From positions 1,612,001 through 1,676,000 of the forward strand of contig OU452208.1 of the NCBI GenBank assembly GCA_911728435.2: DNA of 64,000 nt. Direction: 5' to 3'. The notes beneath the pieces were generated by a model. The model saw only the letters and a program-made list of their open reading frames with translations, did no database searches and had not been told where the DNA came from. The stretch is from Apoderus coryli. Taxonomy: Eukaryota > Arthropoda > Insecta > Coleoptera > Attelabidae. Made by a program: the position numbers and the translations under genes. How positions within the stretch are numbered: position 1 is the first letter of the stretch; every line of letters begins with the position of its first letter. This document shows, in pieces, positions 36,166-47,381 of this stretch.

Positions 36166-37265
36166 GTAAGTATAAATCTACGTTTATCTAAGTTTTTGGT
36201 GGTGAAAGTTTTATCAATGAAAAATTGATTAATTGTTAAGGTATTTGTTTCAGAAGGTCCAGAAATTGTTAAGTTGAATTTGTAAAATTTCTAGATATCG
36301 TTCCGAATTAAGTACAGAGGCCAATAAATCTTCCAGTAAATGTGCACACGCATACATTAAAACTGATTTGGTCCAAATACTACTCATGCATTGCACCTTT
36401 TATGTTTTTACAACATCTGGAAAGAAGAAAAATTGGGAACAAAAACTACTATATTGCTTTTCAAAATATTTGCATTTATAGACTTTTGCATGCCGACGAA
36501 CCAATTGTCACAACATTTTTTCAAATCTGAAGGTTGTATCTCAGAACCATGATGTCGAAAGACTTCGACTGGTTCTTGAGGTCATCATAAAACTTCTGTC
36601 GATGCATTTTTAGTTTCAAATTTGAATTTGATTGATTTTTTCAAGGACTTTTGGTAATCAAATTACCCATGGATCAGTGTTAACTCTTCTTCGTATCCTG
36701 TACGGGTGAGCCACATTAGATGCATCCTTATGGAAACGCCTTGTATTAGTTTTACCTACACAAGGAATTTGGTTTAATTTAGCAGAACCGAAACTTTGAT
36801 TTTGACCACACCTCTGCAAATACCATTCACAGAATTGCAGCCTTCTATCGTAATCCGCAGCAAACAAATTTTAAATATTTATTGTACCGTAATCCGCCTT
36901 GCTGAGGTTCGTGCGATTGCTTTTTCTGCCTCTAAAGTTCTGGTCGACAAGGTGGGATTATTTTCATTGGTACCCAAAATTGTTATTTCCATTAATTAGT
37001 TGTTGGTTTTCCTGATTGTTATCAATATTATTCTCAACATTAACAAACATAACAAAATGCAGCAAAATTTATTAGGTTTCTCTTGAAATGAAATCATTTA
37101 AAATTTTGAATTTTACAGCTGTCAAATTTGGATTTTGCTAGAATGGTTACTTGATTTTTTTAACCTTCTTTTTTTCAAAGCCGAATACAATATCCTTAAG
37201 TCCTCAACTTAGATAATATTTACCTACTATACATATTTTTGACAAGAGGATTTCACGAGCTACAG
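36166..37265. other. TRPM intron with a mariner transposase scrap
   Basis: On the minus strand 36800-36867 encodes ADYDRRLQFCEWYLQRCGQN, the mariner stretch just before the first catalytic Asp. It is cut by 36748-36790, a piece of the arm of palindromic element D (13854-14331). The scrap is too short to define ends. The remainder of this stretch has no recognised feature. Confidence 0.55.
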
Positions 37266-37347
37266 GAGAATATAAAAATAAGACACAAATAAAACAACGT
37301 CTACTCCACCAAACTATTCGTATATTTGGACGCAATCAGCTTGCAGC

Positions 37348-37390
37348 GCCAGACATGTTTCGGAAAACTAAGTTTCCATCATCAGTGGCT
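37348..37390 (-). ncRNA. Hammerhead-like motif, copy B left arm
   Basis: Exact inverted copy of 37847-37889 on the minus strand: GCCA-CTGATGA, stem II GGAAA/TTTCC, GAAA, CATGTC, TGGC. Confidence 0.65.
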
Positions 37391-37846
37391 CAGAATACAC
37401 AGTTACGCAGTCACTTTAGGTATAAGTCAAATACAGTATGGCATGGAATATTTAAACATCCATATACAAACATGTTATAAAATTAAAATTAAAACATATT
37501 CTTATTGAAAATGTGAAACTCAAAACAATTGTGTGGTCATAATATTATAAAATTTAGTCATTTTTATAGTGTTTCTCTTGTATATCATAATTTGTTTAAA
37601 ATTAGAAAAAAAAAATTTTAAACAAATTATGATATACAAAAAGAAACACTATAAAAATGACTAAATTTTATAATATTATGACCACACAATTGTTTTGAGT
37701 TTCACATTTTCAATAAGAATATGTTTTAATTTTACAACATTTTATTAAAATAACTTCCACTAAATGTTTGTATATGGATGTTTAAATATTCCATGCCATA
37801 CTGTATTTGACTTATACCTAAAATGACTGCGTAACTGTGTATTCTG

Positions 37847-37889
37847 AGCCACTGATGATGGAAACTTAGTTTTCCGAAACATGTCTGGC
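37847..37889 (+). ncRNA. Hammerhead-like motif, copy B right arm
   Basis: GCCA-CTGATGA, one extra T, stem II GGAAA/TTTCC, GAAA, then CATGTC (predicted cut after GTC, the commonest hammerhead site) and TGGC closing a 4-bp stem I. Sense direction to TRPM. Confidence 0.68.
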
Positions 37890-38281
37890 GCTGCAAGCTG
37901 ATTGCGTCCAAATATACGAATAGTTTGGTGGAGTAGACGTTGTTTTATTTGTGTCTTACACATTCAACTCCTCTCTAATATGGATTACTTCAGAGAATAT
38001 AAAAATATTCAGCGTGTTCCGTAAGAAATAATATATTTTTTGTAGCACATGTATGAATCATCCTGTATAATAATAAACTACACCCGATTATTAAGCATTA
38101 AAAAGTGCAATGCCAGAAGATTTTTCCAAAAATCAATTATCTTTATTATCAATAAAATTATGAGCCATCAAAGAATTTGAGTAAAATCGAGAAACGCCGT
38201 CTAGCGACCAAACGGTTAGAAATGTCTGAATTCTGTTTGCGACAGTGATTTTCTCACAAAATATGAGTCCGTTGGACGGCG

Positions 38282-40773
38282 CACATAGGCGAATTTTGTC
38301 AAAAAGCTGGCCATAAATGCAAGCACCTTACAAATTTATCCAAATTCGGTAGAATTTTAAGAATGTGAATTAGAAAAGCCATGTTAGAGTTCTAAAATAC
38401 AAAATGGCAAATAGGTTTTGGAAATATTGGTGTTTTTATAAGAATTCAACGCCTAAAGTGTTATATGGGTCGTTAAAAAAATGTTTAAAATATGGCCGAT
38501 TTAATATGAAAGAATTAATTCAAAATTATGGAATATAAGAGAAAACAAATTTGTAGTTTTATGATATTATTTTAAACACTTTAATAATAATGCAATAAGA
38601 AAGAAACATACAACAACATATATACAAAACCATCTATATTTAACATATTTAATCAATTTCTGTTCCACTTGAATCATCACTTTCTTCTTCAAAACTAGGA
38701 TTTTTAATGAAATATAATACCTCCAAGGGATAACTGTCTAACTTCTTTTCTGGTGTTTTCCTCAGACTTGTTATAAATGGATCGGAGGATATTAGCAAGT
38801 TGTGAAAAACATCTTCCATGTTTTGTTGTCTTGAAAATTTTCTGGAAAATCCTTCTCTATATTTTTTAATATCCTTATTCCTGGATTCTTGTGCTTCTTC
38901 TCCTAGCGCACCAATTGGAAGAATGGCTCTTTTTATTATTATACCACAATGTATTAAAACTTATGTAAAGTTGTAGGCATAGGATACCATGGGTACAACT
39001 CTACAAATTTCCTAGCTGTTTCATGACAATATTTTTGAAAAATCTCTATTTTAATATCATGTTCGCAATTTATCGCCAAAAGAATTATCCAGAATATTTT
39101 AATTAAATCTTTGTCAATTTTGGCTGATAATTCAAACTCATGAAAGAACTTTCTGGGAGTGTTGTCATCATTAGTGCTACCATTTTCTTTACATACTGAT
39201 TTTATTATGCGTTCAATAGTGTGGTCTAACAAATTTTGCAAAGGTATTTCTGCAAAAGATTCTTGTATTATCAATCCTTTTGGATAGCAGTCTTGTTTAG
39301 CTTGGGTTACCTTTTCATAATTTGGATATATCTCATATTTATGATGTTTTGCAGTATTTCTAATGGTGACATATTGAGCATTGGTAAGTTTGGCTTCGAC
39401 TACCATAGATAAAGCCTCATAATGTGTCAGTGGTATGACATCAGTTTTCATGAGAGACGTTTTATATTTTGTGGATCTCGTAGGTGTTGAAAAAACAATA
39501 TCTTTCATAATTTGAGCAGTATCTAGTTTTCCTTCAGATCTAAATTTGCGCTGCATAACTTAGTTCCTCCGGACTAAAGTGTGTTCTCAAAGATACCGTT
39601 TTTTGTGTTTTTGTCCTTTCACTACTGCTTTCAAAAGATATCGGTGGTCTACCTTTGGATGATGTTGTTGGAACTGAGCCTGTAGGAAATTGTATTGCTG
39701 TTTTTAGCCACTCCGTATTTGATATCAGAAACCCTTTTTTTGATCTGTGAGCATTCTGCATCTTATTTTGTACGATTTAAAAAAAATGTTTAATGATTCT
39801 ATTGTTTCTTGAGATAAATTCGTAGCCTGGGTTTTAATTTTAATTTGTTCCAAAATATGATTGAATTTATCGTTTATGTTGCGAGAATCAGATTTCCACA
39901 AAATATCTACTAACTCATCCTTAGTCAGAGAAACGAATTTCGTCTGAGAAGCTGCAAGAAAAATATATTTATATTAGCATAATAATTTCCTCATTGTCGA
40001 TAATGTTTAACTAATGGATATTTTCAAATGTCTTAATAATATCTGAAAATTTTACGATAAAAAAGTAGGTACGCCACTGTGTAATATTTTCAACGATTAC
40101 GAATTCTCGCTTGCTATTAATTAAGAAAAATATCAGAATATTACCAGTTATTTATTTAGAATGTATTATTATTAAAATTATTGCGGTCATAATAACCAAA
40201 ATATGACATTTCACACTAGGTACGTACAAGAAAAAAAATTTGTTTTTTTCGTATCTGCAAATTTCTGCAAAATATATAATTTGGATTTAGGAAACATATA
40301 TTTGAGCTTTCTAAAAATGCTAGTATTATTTTATTCTTTTCTATTCCAGTCAGTATTTGGTAATGTCAAAATTATATAATTAGGAAAAAGTGTTCAATTT
40401 AACACAATACTGGAAAAGATAACAAAAAATAATAATAAATTGCATTCACATCCTAATCAGCATTATTTTTATATTGTACTTACCTCCAGGAATCGGTTCC
40501 ATAATATTTAATTTTAAAAGGATAGTCTTTTTTTTATTAAAAAAGATACAAAACTGAAAGTATTTTATTTTATCACCGAACGCCTTATATTCCACCACTA
40601 CAACAGTCAAATAACATCTGAAAATATTTGCGTACCACGCCACTAACATAGCTTTTAACGATCAATACTGATGCGTGGTTACCTACTTTTGTTATTGAGG
40701 GTAGAAATCGAACAAATTATGGATCTTGATTTTTCTATTTATGGCTAGGTTTTCTTAGAATTTCGCCTGTGTG
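38282..40773 (-). mobile_element. Transib DNA transposon, internally deleted, TSD CGGCG
   Basis: The ends read CACATAGGCGAATTTTGTCA (left) and, on the minus strand, CACACAGGCGAAATTCTAAG (right). Further matches, including GCCATAAAT, lie about 30 nt in. Both begin with CACA and resemble the RSS heptamer. A 5-bp duplication CGGCG flanks the unit (38277-38281 and 40774-40778), the length and GC-rich type expected for Transib. Minus-strand frames between them encode the N- and C-terminal parts of a Transib transposase. The segment with the first two catalytic residues is missing. The element is 2492 bp. Confidence 0.85.
38649..39761 (-). pseudogene. Transib (RAG1-related) transposase, central deletion
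   Basis: Frames 39540-39761, 38954-39556 and the continuation below 38954 read in order. First is a Ser/Thr-rich N-terminus with HFSPEELSYAAQIQRKF. Next come YEALSMVVEAKLTNAQYVTI and YEIYPNYEKVTQAKQDCYPK, then SFAEIPLQNLLDHTIERII (all Transib N-terminal signatures). The C-terminal region follows: FQKYCHETARKFVELYPWYP, MPTTLHKF, and past a stop near 38957 GALGEEAQESRNKDIKKYRE, SSDPFITSLRKTPEKKL. The Glu in EEAQESRNKD corresponds to the third catalytic residue (RAG1 Glu962 position). The two Asp-bearing blocks and the Cys-rich block between them are absent. Homology is recalled, not searched. Confidence 0.8.
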
Positions 40774-40984
40774 CGGCGGTTCATTTTTCTCTAACTCCAC
40801 AAATAAACGGTGTTTCCATAAGCCGCAGAAACAAGCGATAATATTTTAGGAAGTGCTTCTTGTGCGAACAAAGTTTGTGGGATTCGGTTCATCTTGGAAC
40901 ACCCAACAGTAGCTTATTACTTGGTTTCCGGTTCATAAGAAAATATCCATGTTGATTTAATTATCCGTATTGATTTATTTTAGC

Positions 40985-42780
40985 ATTTCTTCATGTATGG
41001 TGCAGATGGTGCTGAATACTCAACACCCCAAGGCATAGTAAACGCTTTCGCCAAATACTTCAATAGCGTATATGTTTATGGTGCCCACCCTCAGGAGGTG
41101 CATTCTTCTTCTTCCCGCATATCGGTGGGTCAGCTTGATATCGATGATGTTCTCATGTCACTCAAACAATTAAAGCCCAAAATGACTTCGGGACCGGATG
41201 ACATCCCGGCTTTCATTTTACGAGATTGTGCGTCTGTTTTCGCCGTTCCACTGCAGACTCTGTTTAATAGGTCTCTGAGATCCAATATATTCCCAAAAGC
41301 TTGGAAAATTTCCCGCATTTGCCCAATCCATAAATCTGCTGAGAATGATCATGTTCTCCTGCCCAACTTCTCGAAGGTTTTTGAAGCGGCATTACACCGA
41401 AAAATATTTACTCAAATTAAGCATCAGATTGATCCACAGCAGCACGGTTTTTTCCCAGGCCGCTCTACAGTAACCAACCTGACCTGTTTTCTAGAGGATG
41501 TATTTCGTACCCTCGGGGAGGGTCTCCGGATCGATGCGATTTATACAGATTTTTCGAAGGCTTTCGATAAGCTGGATCATTCGCTTGTGCTACGGAAAAT
41601 GTCGAGGTTGGGTTTTCATGAGGATCTTTTAACGTTTTTTGCCTCCCACTTGTCTGATCGACAACACTATGTCGAATACAATGGTCATAAATCGGAAACT
41701 TTCACACCCACCAGCGGAGCGCCTCAGGGCAGCTGTTTGGCACCATTAATATTTTCAATTTTCATTAATGACATATCCCAGGAACTTACAAGCAACCATT
41801 TGATGTTTGCAGACGATCTGAAGTTGTATCGTGTTATTCGAGACACTTCGGATTGCGTATTGTTGCAGCGCGACTTATCTAAGCTTGAAGATTGGTGTAA
41901 CTATAATAAATTGCCTTTAAATATTAATAAATGTAAGTTTGTCATATTTTCGAAATCGCAAACTGTTTTTGAATATCGCTATCAGCTGAGTGACACTGCG
42001 CTTGAGTCTTGTGATGTTGTCAGGGATCTTGGAGTTTACGTCGACACTGAATTGTCATTTAATTATCATATTCAAAGTATTACCCGAGATGCACTACGCA
42101 TGCTTGGCTTTTTGTTTCGTGTTACCAAAGATTTTAGTGATATTGAATGTGTAATCAATTTGTATTGTGCTCTGGTAAGATCTAGCTTGAGTACGCATCT
42201 ATAATTTGGTCTCCCATTTACCAATCTCATGCAGGACACATTGAATACATACAGCGTAAATTCCTTAAATATTTAGCGTTTAAAATTGACGGTAGATTCC
42301 CATGTAGAGGATTCGATCATAGAGCCCTGCTCGATCGCTTTCAAATGGTTTCGCTGGTTGCTCGCAGAGTGTATGCCGGACAACTCTTTCTGTTTAAGAT
42401 TATAAATAGCTTGGTGGACTGGTCAAACCTACTCCGATCGTTGAATTTTAACATACCGCGCCCCTCTGCGAGGAGTAGCAGACTATTTCACGTTCCTGTT
42501 TTTCGTACTAATTATGAATCCAAAGCACCACTACTTCGAGCATGCCAAACATGTAACATAGAAGGATTAGTGAAGAAATTAACTATTTCAATGAGCCTGT
42601 AAGATCTTTCTGCGCTCAATTGTCTCGGTTCCTGCAAAATCTGGCCATCTGATGTGTGTGCGTATTTTGTTTTGTAGGATTATAAATTAGTTTATTATTA
42701 TAGTAGCTTATTTATTTAGTTATATTGTCTTGTAATTGGGTCTGTAACCTGTTAGACAATAAAGAATATTATTATTATTA
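40985..42780 (+). mobile_element. LINE, nearly complete reverse transcriptase
   Basis: Starts mid-protein and ends with a polyadenylation-like CAATAAAG and an ATT tail (42755-42781). There is no endonuclease, so it is 5' truncated. The RT frame is open for 403 codons and then shifts near 42200. The family is the same as, or close to, the broken copy at 24645-26520. Confidence 0.85.
40993..42204 (+). pseudogene. LINE reverse transcriptase, open for 403 codons
   Basis: Contains KPKMTSGPDDIPAFILRDCA (fingers), WKISRICPIHKSAENDH, QHGFFPGRSTVTNL, IYTDFSKAFDKLDHS (palm Asp), SGAPQGSCLAPLIFSIFIND and LMFADDLKLYRVI (FADD catalytic pair), then DVVRDLGVYVDTELSFNYH. The C-terminus continues in another frame at 42205-42602 (QLFLFKIINSLVDWSNLL). 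A few residues of the usual NYRPISI box are missing (ENDHVLLPNFSKVFE), so the enzyme may be defective even before the shift. Jockey/CR1-like, without RNase H. Confidence 0.85.
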
Positions 42781-43668
42781 TACCGATTGACACAAGCTGT
42801 TTTTTAAGCTTCATTCAAATTATGTGAAATCGATCTGCAAGATATTTTTTCAAAAATAAATATTTATTCAAAATCGAATTTATAGCAGTCTGCGATACGC
42901 CACGCTCACGGTCGGTCACATGTCTCTTCTTAAATCATTTCCCGAACAGCATCGATGATTTTTGGAATCACAACAGATTTTGGTCGTGATTCATCATTTT
43001 CATTCTGAATAGGTGTTTTTCACTAGTGTAGCGAAACGCCCGGCTAAAGCTTCGCTAACGACCGGAATTCTTGGTGGAGTTCTCAGTAGAATAAATAAAG
43101 CTACTTTCGTAATCTTTAAACAAAACAGTTCATTGAAACAACCAATCTAAAAACAAAACACTGATATCAAGAACAACGCTAAACTGAATTTGTCTGGTAA
43201 ACTTATAGGGTTTTAATTATATGATAATAAATACTAAAAATGTTAAGGTTATACTGAACATATAGGTACACTACATTCATGATATCGCAAATATCTGGGC
43301 CAAACACTTACCTAAATGTAGGTAATATCCTTACAACCCAAAACCCTTAATCGGTTTTCTCAAATAATCCGTGTATAATAATACTACAAATACAGTAAAC
43401 AACAAGCTAATTAATAATACTTATTCAAAGATGCTGTATACCATTAAAATGATATTCAGTAAATCAATGCAGAACCAAAAATAGGTACTCTACCTCGCGC
43501 GTATCAGGTTTACTTTTACCCAAAAAAAACTCTATACAGATAAATAGAATTTGTAAAAATACCGGGTGGACAACCGTAGAATAATAAACCCAGACATAAT
43601 TATCCTCTTGCTACACTAGTTTTAATATTTTGGTTAAAAAATTCATAAGAAAATTCTTATTATTTTAG
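42781..43668. other. TRPM intron sequence, nothing recognised
   Basis: No ORF, repeat or RNA motif was recognised. The acceptor TATTTTAG precedes 43669. Confidence 0.5.
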
Positions 43669-43881
43669 ATCGCTTACCTGGTATTTCTGGTCATCATGAG
43701 TTATACAGTGTTAGTGAAAATGGACGAAATGCCAATATGGCAGGAGTGGATGTCAATAGCGTTTATCTGTTCATTAGGTTGTGAAAAATTACGTGAATTG
43801 TTTTCCTCTGAACCAGTAGGCATCACTCAAAAATTGGCTGTTTGGACTTGGAATATGTGGAATCCGTGTGACATGGCAGCT
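43669..43881 (+). CDS. Trpm: TRPM channel exon: S1 and S2
   Basis: 71 codons, phase 0 at both ends, TATTTTAG acceptor and GTAAGT donor. IAYLVFLVIMSYTVLVKMDE forms S1. PIWQEWMSIAFICSLGCEKL forms S2, matching QEWIVIxYIFTxxIEKxRE in relatives. RELFSSEPVGITQKLAVWTW is the S2-S3 loop (RExxMSEPGK...KVW). WNMWNPCDMAA begins S3, with the conserved Trp-Asn and Asp. Only 62 bp separate it from the next exon. The internal ATG at 43696 is not a start codon. Confidence 0.95.
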
Positions 43882-43943
43882 GTAAGTTCTTTAATAACTT
43901 TAGTCCATAGTTTTTTTTTATAATTTCCTGCATATGTTTATAG

Positions 43944-44079
43944 ATTGTGACGTTTTTGGTTGGCGTTGGTCTACGTTTTAATCCGGATACATTTTCTGAT
44001 GGTCGGGTTATCTATTGTGTTGTATGCATTTATTGGTATCTCAGAATATTGAACATCTTGAGCGTAAACAAATATTTGG
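43944..44079 (+). CDS. Trpm: TRPM channel exon: S3 and S4
   Basis: Starts ATT GTG after TTTATAG and ends one base into a codon before [26 protein letters not shown] completes S3 and its outer loop. [20 protein letters not shown] matches the S4 signature GRVIYCVNIIYWYIRLLDI. It ends SVNKYLG. S4 carries a single Arg (YLRIL) instead of a run of charges, as expected for TRPM channels with weak voltage dependence. It is too short for many ORF callers but is fully supported by splice sites, phase and similarity. Confidence 0.94.
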
Positions 44080-44512
44080 GTAAGTAGCCGGCATATTAGC
44101 CAACCACATTTTAACCAGGGTAAAACTTGGTACATTCAGGAACAAACCCTTCCAAAACTTGTTCCGGGGGCCACATGTGGCCCTCCACTTAAACTTTTCA
44201 GCCCGCAGTGATATTTTTATTTATACGAAAAATATTAACTGGATTTGCTTGTATATGATATGCACACGTGAATTGTACTATGGGGAGCAGCTATAATACT
44301 TTGAAAATTCCTGCGAATAAGCACCCTGAAAGTTATTCACAGTATTGTAGAAATTACTGGTTACACTTAAATTCGACGTTACCTTTACGGTCGAAAACTT
44401 GTCTTTTTTAATCAAAACCTAAACAACCCTTTTGCATTGCAAAATCATTCACTGAGTGGACTATGAACACAGTGTACACTATTGATATTTCTATCATGAA
44501 TACTTATTTCAG

Positions 44513-44658
44513 GACCACTGGTAACTATGATGGGCAAAATGGTGAAAAACATGATTTATTTTGTGGTACTATTACTCATTGTTTTAATGAGCTTTGGTGT
44601 AGCTAGACAAGCACTTTTGTACCCCAACAAATCTCCAAGTTGGATGATAGCCAGAGAT
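44513..44658 (+). CDS. Trpm: TRPM channel exon: S4-S5 linker, S5 and pore entry
   Basis: Begins with two bases completing a Gly codon after TATTTCAG and ends in phase 0 before GTAAGT. Peptide: [20 protein letters not shown], then [20 protein letters not shown] and SPSWMIARD. This matches [44 protein letters not shown] almost word for word. S5 spans about [17 protein letters not shown]. The next exon supplies the pore. Confidence 0.95.
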
Positions 44659-45108
44659 GTAAGTATATTTTTCTAGTGTTAAAAAATTAGTAATATTATT
44701 AATTAAAGGTTCGTGTTTTAGTTATTTATAACACAATTAACATTTATTGCTTCTCTCTAGCACCAGGCCTTCTATATTTTTCTCCAGATTATTCGCGTTC
44801 AATCGAAACCAATACATTTCTTTTTAACTTTCAAAGAGACCGAGACCCGCATGGGTCTATTCCTCAAACGGCGATAATAATCAAAAACGCACTAGTGCGG
44901 TAATATACGCCTTATAGAAATTGAAAATAATGTCATATCGTACTTATTACATGACAGTTGTAGATAAAATAATTTATTAAATTATATACCTACATATAAA
45001 ATGAAAATGGTAATATTTTCTTTACCTATTTGTTTTCCTCTGTTTAATAAATAAATGTCAGCTAATGGCATGTAAATTGTGTTCATTTAGAAATTAATTT
45101 GCATTAAT
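44659..45108. other. TRPM intron sequence
   Basis: Nothing recognised between the donor and the target duplication of palindromic copy C. Confidence 0.5.
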
Positions 45109-45214
45109 CTTAATGTTATTCTTAAAAAAGTAGTCCATTCTTGAGTGGAGTAAATGTATTTAACTAGAAATGAAAGTCAATCCTCCACGAAACGAAACAA
45201 ATATATTATTAAAC

Positions 45215-45258
45215 TACCAAACATGTTTCGGAGCTACAAGCTCCATCATCAGTGGTAA
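45215..45258 (-). ncRNA. Hammerhead-like motif, copy C left arm
   Basis: Minus strand: TTACCA-CTGATGA, one extra T, perfect 5-bp stem II GGAGC/GCTCC around TTGTA, GAAA, CATGTT, TGGTAG. Stem I pairs at least 5 bp (TACCA/TGGTA). The best-formed motif of the window except for the short stem III. Confidence 0.7.
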
Positions 45259-45521
45259 TACAGTCAGTTCAAGCATTCACAGTTAATAGAGTATGCAATT
45301 GCATTCGGGCCATTTCGTGAAAATTTTTTATGTAAAACAATAAAAATATTAAATAAAAATAAAATATATGGGTTTTTTTATATGTGCATTTTCTTTTTAT
45401 AAATCATAATACTTAATTGAGATTGAGGGGTCTTAATAACCTCGTAGTAGCAGTAACAGAGGTAACTCATTATTATGATTTATAAAAAGAAAATGCACAT
45501 ATACAAAAAACCCATATATTT

Positions 45522-47381
45522 TATTAGCTCTCCATATCATATATGTAATATATGTATATATGGAGACTATTAGTTTCATGAAAAAAATTTTTTTTTTAAT
45601 TTCACCGGAAATACTTGTTTTTGGTCATTTTATACATAAATAACTAGTTTTTAAAAAATGTCTGTCTGTATCCACGAAAACGCAAAAACCGCTTAACAGA
45701 TTTTAACCAAATTTGGTACAAAAATACTATTGGACATGGCAAGGAGCTGATTAGATTTTGGGAAACATTGAGCGTAGGCAAAGGGTTTAAAAGAGGGTTC
45801 AAAAATTAAAAAAATTCATAGTTCTTAAACTTATCCGAAATACTGCATAATTTTTTACGCATTTAATTGAATATAACCTAAAATATTGAACATAAAATAT
45901 TAGACCACATTGGCGTTCGAAAATAGTGTAAAATGGGGTAAAAAAGATTAAAAAAAAACGTATTTCTTAAAAATAGCAGAAATATTAACTAGTTATTTAT
46001 AGTTTTGATAGAATATAACCTATAAAATGTGTCATGAATAACTTACTTTCATAGGCGTTCGTAAATAGTGGAAAAGGGGTCAAAACATAAAAAATATATA
46101 TTTCCTAAACTTATTCGAAATATGGAATAATTTTTCATAGTTGTGATACAATATAAGCTAAAAAATATTCCATAAAAGAATTGGTTCACACGGGCGTTCG
46201 AAAATAGTTTAAAAAAAGGGTCAAAAACGAAAAAAAAATGTTTCCCAAATATACCAGAAAAATTGGCTAATTATATATAGCTTTGATATAAGATAACCTA
46301 AAAAATGCAGCATAAAATTTTTATTTACATAGGCGTTCGTAAATAGTAGAAAAAGGGGTAAAATAAAAAAAAAATTAAAATGTAAAAATTTTTATATTTA
46401 ACTAGATGAATTGGTGTTAAAAATACACGACAAAAATTAATGCACCATAGGCGTCCGTGAAAATTCTATAAAAGGGTCAGCAAAAATTTGTATCCGTGAT
46501 AACTCAAAAACCACTTAACGGATTTTAACCACATTTGGTACGAAAATACTTCAGGATATTTATAGGTGGTGATTAACATTGAGCGTAGGCAAGGGGTTTA
46601 AAAGAGGGTTCAAAAATTTAAAAAATCATAGTTCTTAAACTTATCCAAAATATTGAATAATTTTTTATAGTTGTGATAGAATATAACCTAAAAAATGTTA
46701 CATAAAAGAATTAGTTCACACAGGTGTTCGAAAATAGTCTTTAGAAAGGGTCAAAAACGAAAAAAAAATGTTTCCCAAATATGCCAGAAAAATTGGCTAA
46801 TTATATATAGCTTTCATATAAGATAACCTAAAAAATGCAGCATAAAATTTTTATTTACATAGGCGTTCGTAAATAGTAAAAAAAGGGGTAAAATAAAAAA
46901 AAAATTAAAATGTAAAAAATTTTATATTTAACTAGTTGAATTGGTGTTAAAAATACACGACAAAAATTAATGTTCCATAGGCGTCCGTGAAAATTGTATA
47001 AAAGGGTCAGAAAAAATTTGTATCCGTGATAACTCAAAAACCACTTAACGGATAACCTACAACATGCAGCATAACAATTTTGTTTACATAGGCGTTCGTA
47101 AATAGTAGAAAAGGGGGCAAAATAAATTTTATAATAAAACTAAAAAAATCAATAAATTTGCGTTCAAGAACTTGGCCTAGATCTGAAATATAAAATATAT
47201 GCGTATAAATAGTGCCTCCAAAGAGAAGAAAAAGGCACAAAACCCGATACTTAAAAAAAAATAGCTGATGTCTAAAACAAAACAAAAATGTATTAAATTT
47301 AGATAAATGACAAAAAGGTCATAAAATTATTACTTTTACACTTAAATATGGAGAGCTATTCGTGCCTCGAGGGCAACAGTT
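45522..47381. repeat. Repeat-filled insertion inside copy C
   Basis: Bounded by inverted words TAGCTCTCCATAT (45525) and ATATGGAGAGCTA (47346-47358). It has a subterminal hairpin at about 45529-45566. The interior is a diverged tandem array in which GGCGTTCG.AAATAGT recurs about every 120-145 bp (45913, 46054, 46190, 46330, 46732, 46861, 47090). A larger 530-bp block is duplicated (for example TGTTTCCCAAATAT at about 46239 and 46769). Minus-strand frames at 46855-47285 are chance frames in A-rich repeats. The class is unknown; some Helitron-type elements have such internal arrays. Confidence 0.6.

Larger units (their letters stand above)
37281..37992. mobile_element. Palindromic hammerhead-bearing retroelement, copy B
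   Basis: Arms 37281 to about 37600 and about 37615 to 37958 are near-perfect inverted copies, each with a hammerhead-like motif. A 35-nt tail after the right arm, read on the minus strand, is GAAGTAATCCATATTAGAGA and onward. It is related to the tails of copies A and C. The unit is flanked by the 15-bp direct repeat GAGAATATAAAAATA (37266-37280 and 37993-38007). It has no coding capacity. Structure and size parallel copy A, while the arm sequences differ. Confidence 0.75.

Noticed and set aside
46855..47285. Two minus-strand ORFs rich in Phe, Leu and Tyr (membrane-protein-like)
   Set aside because: They are translations of A-rich tandem repeats and have no consistent family signature.
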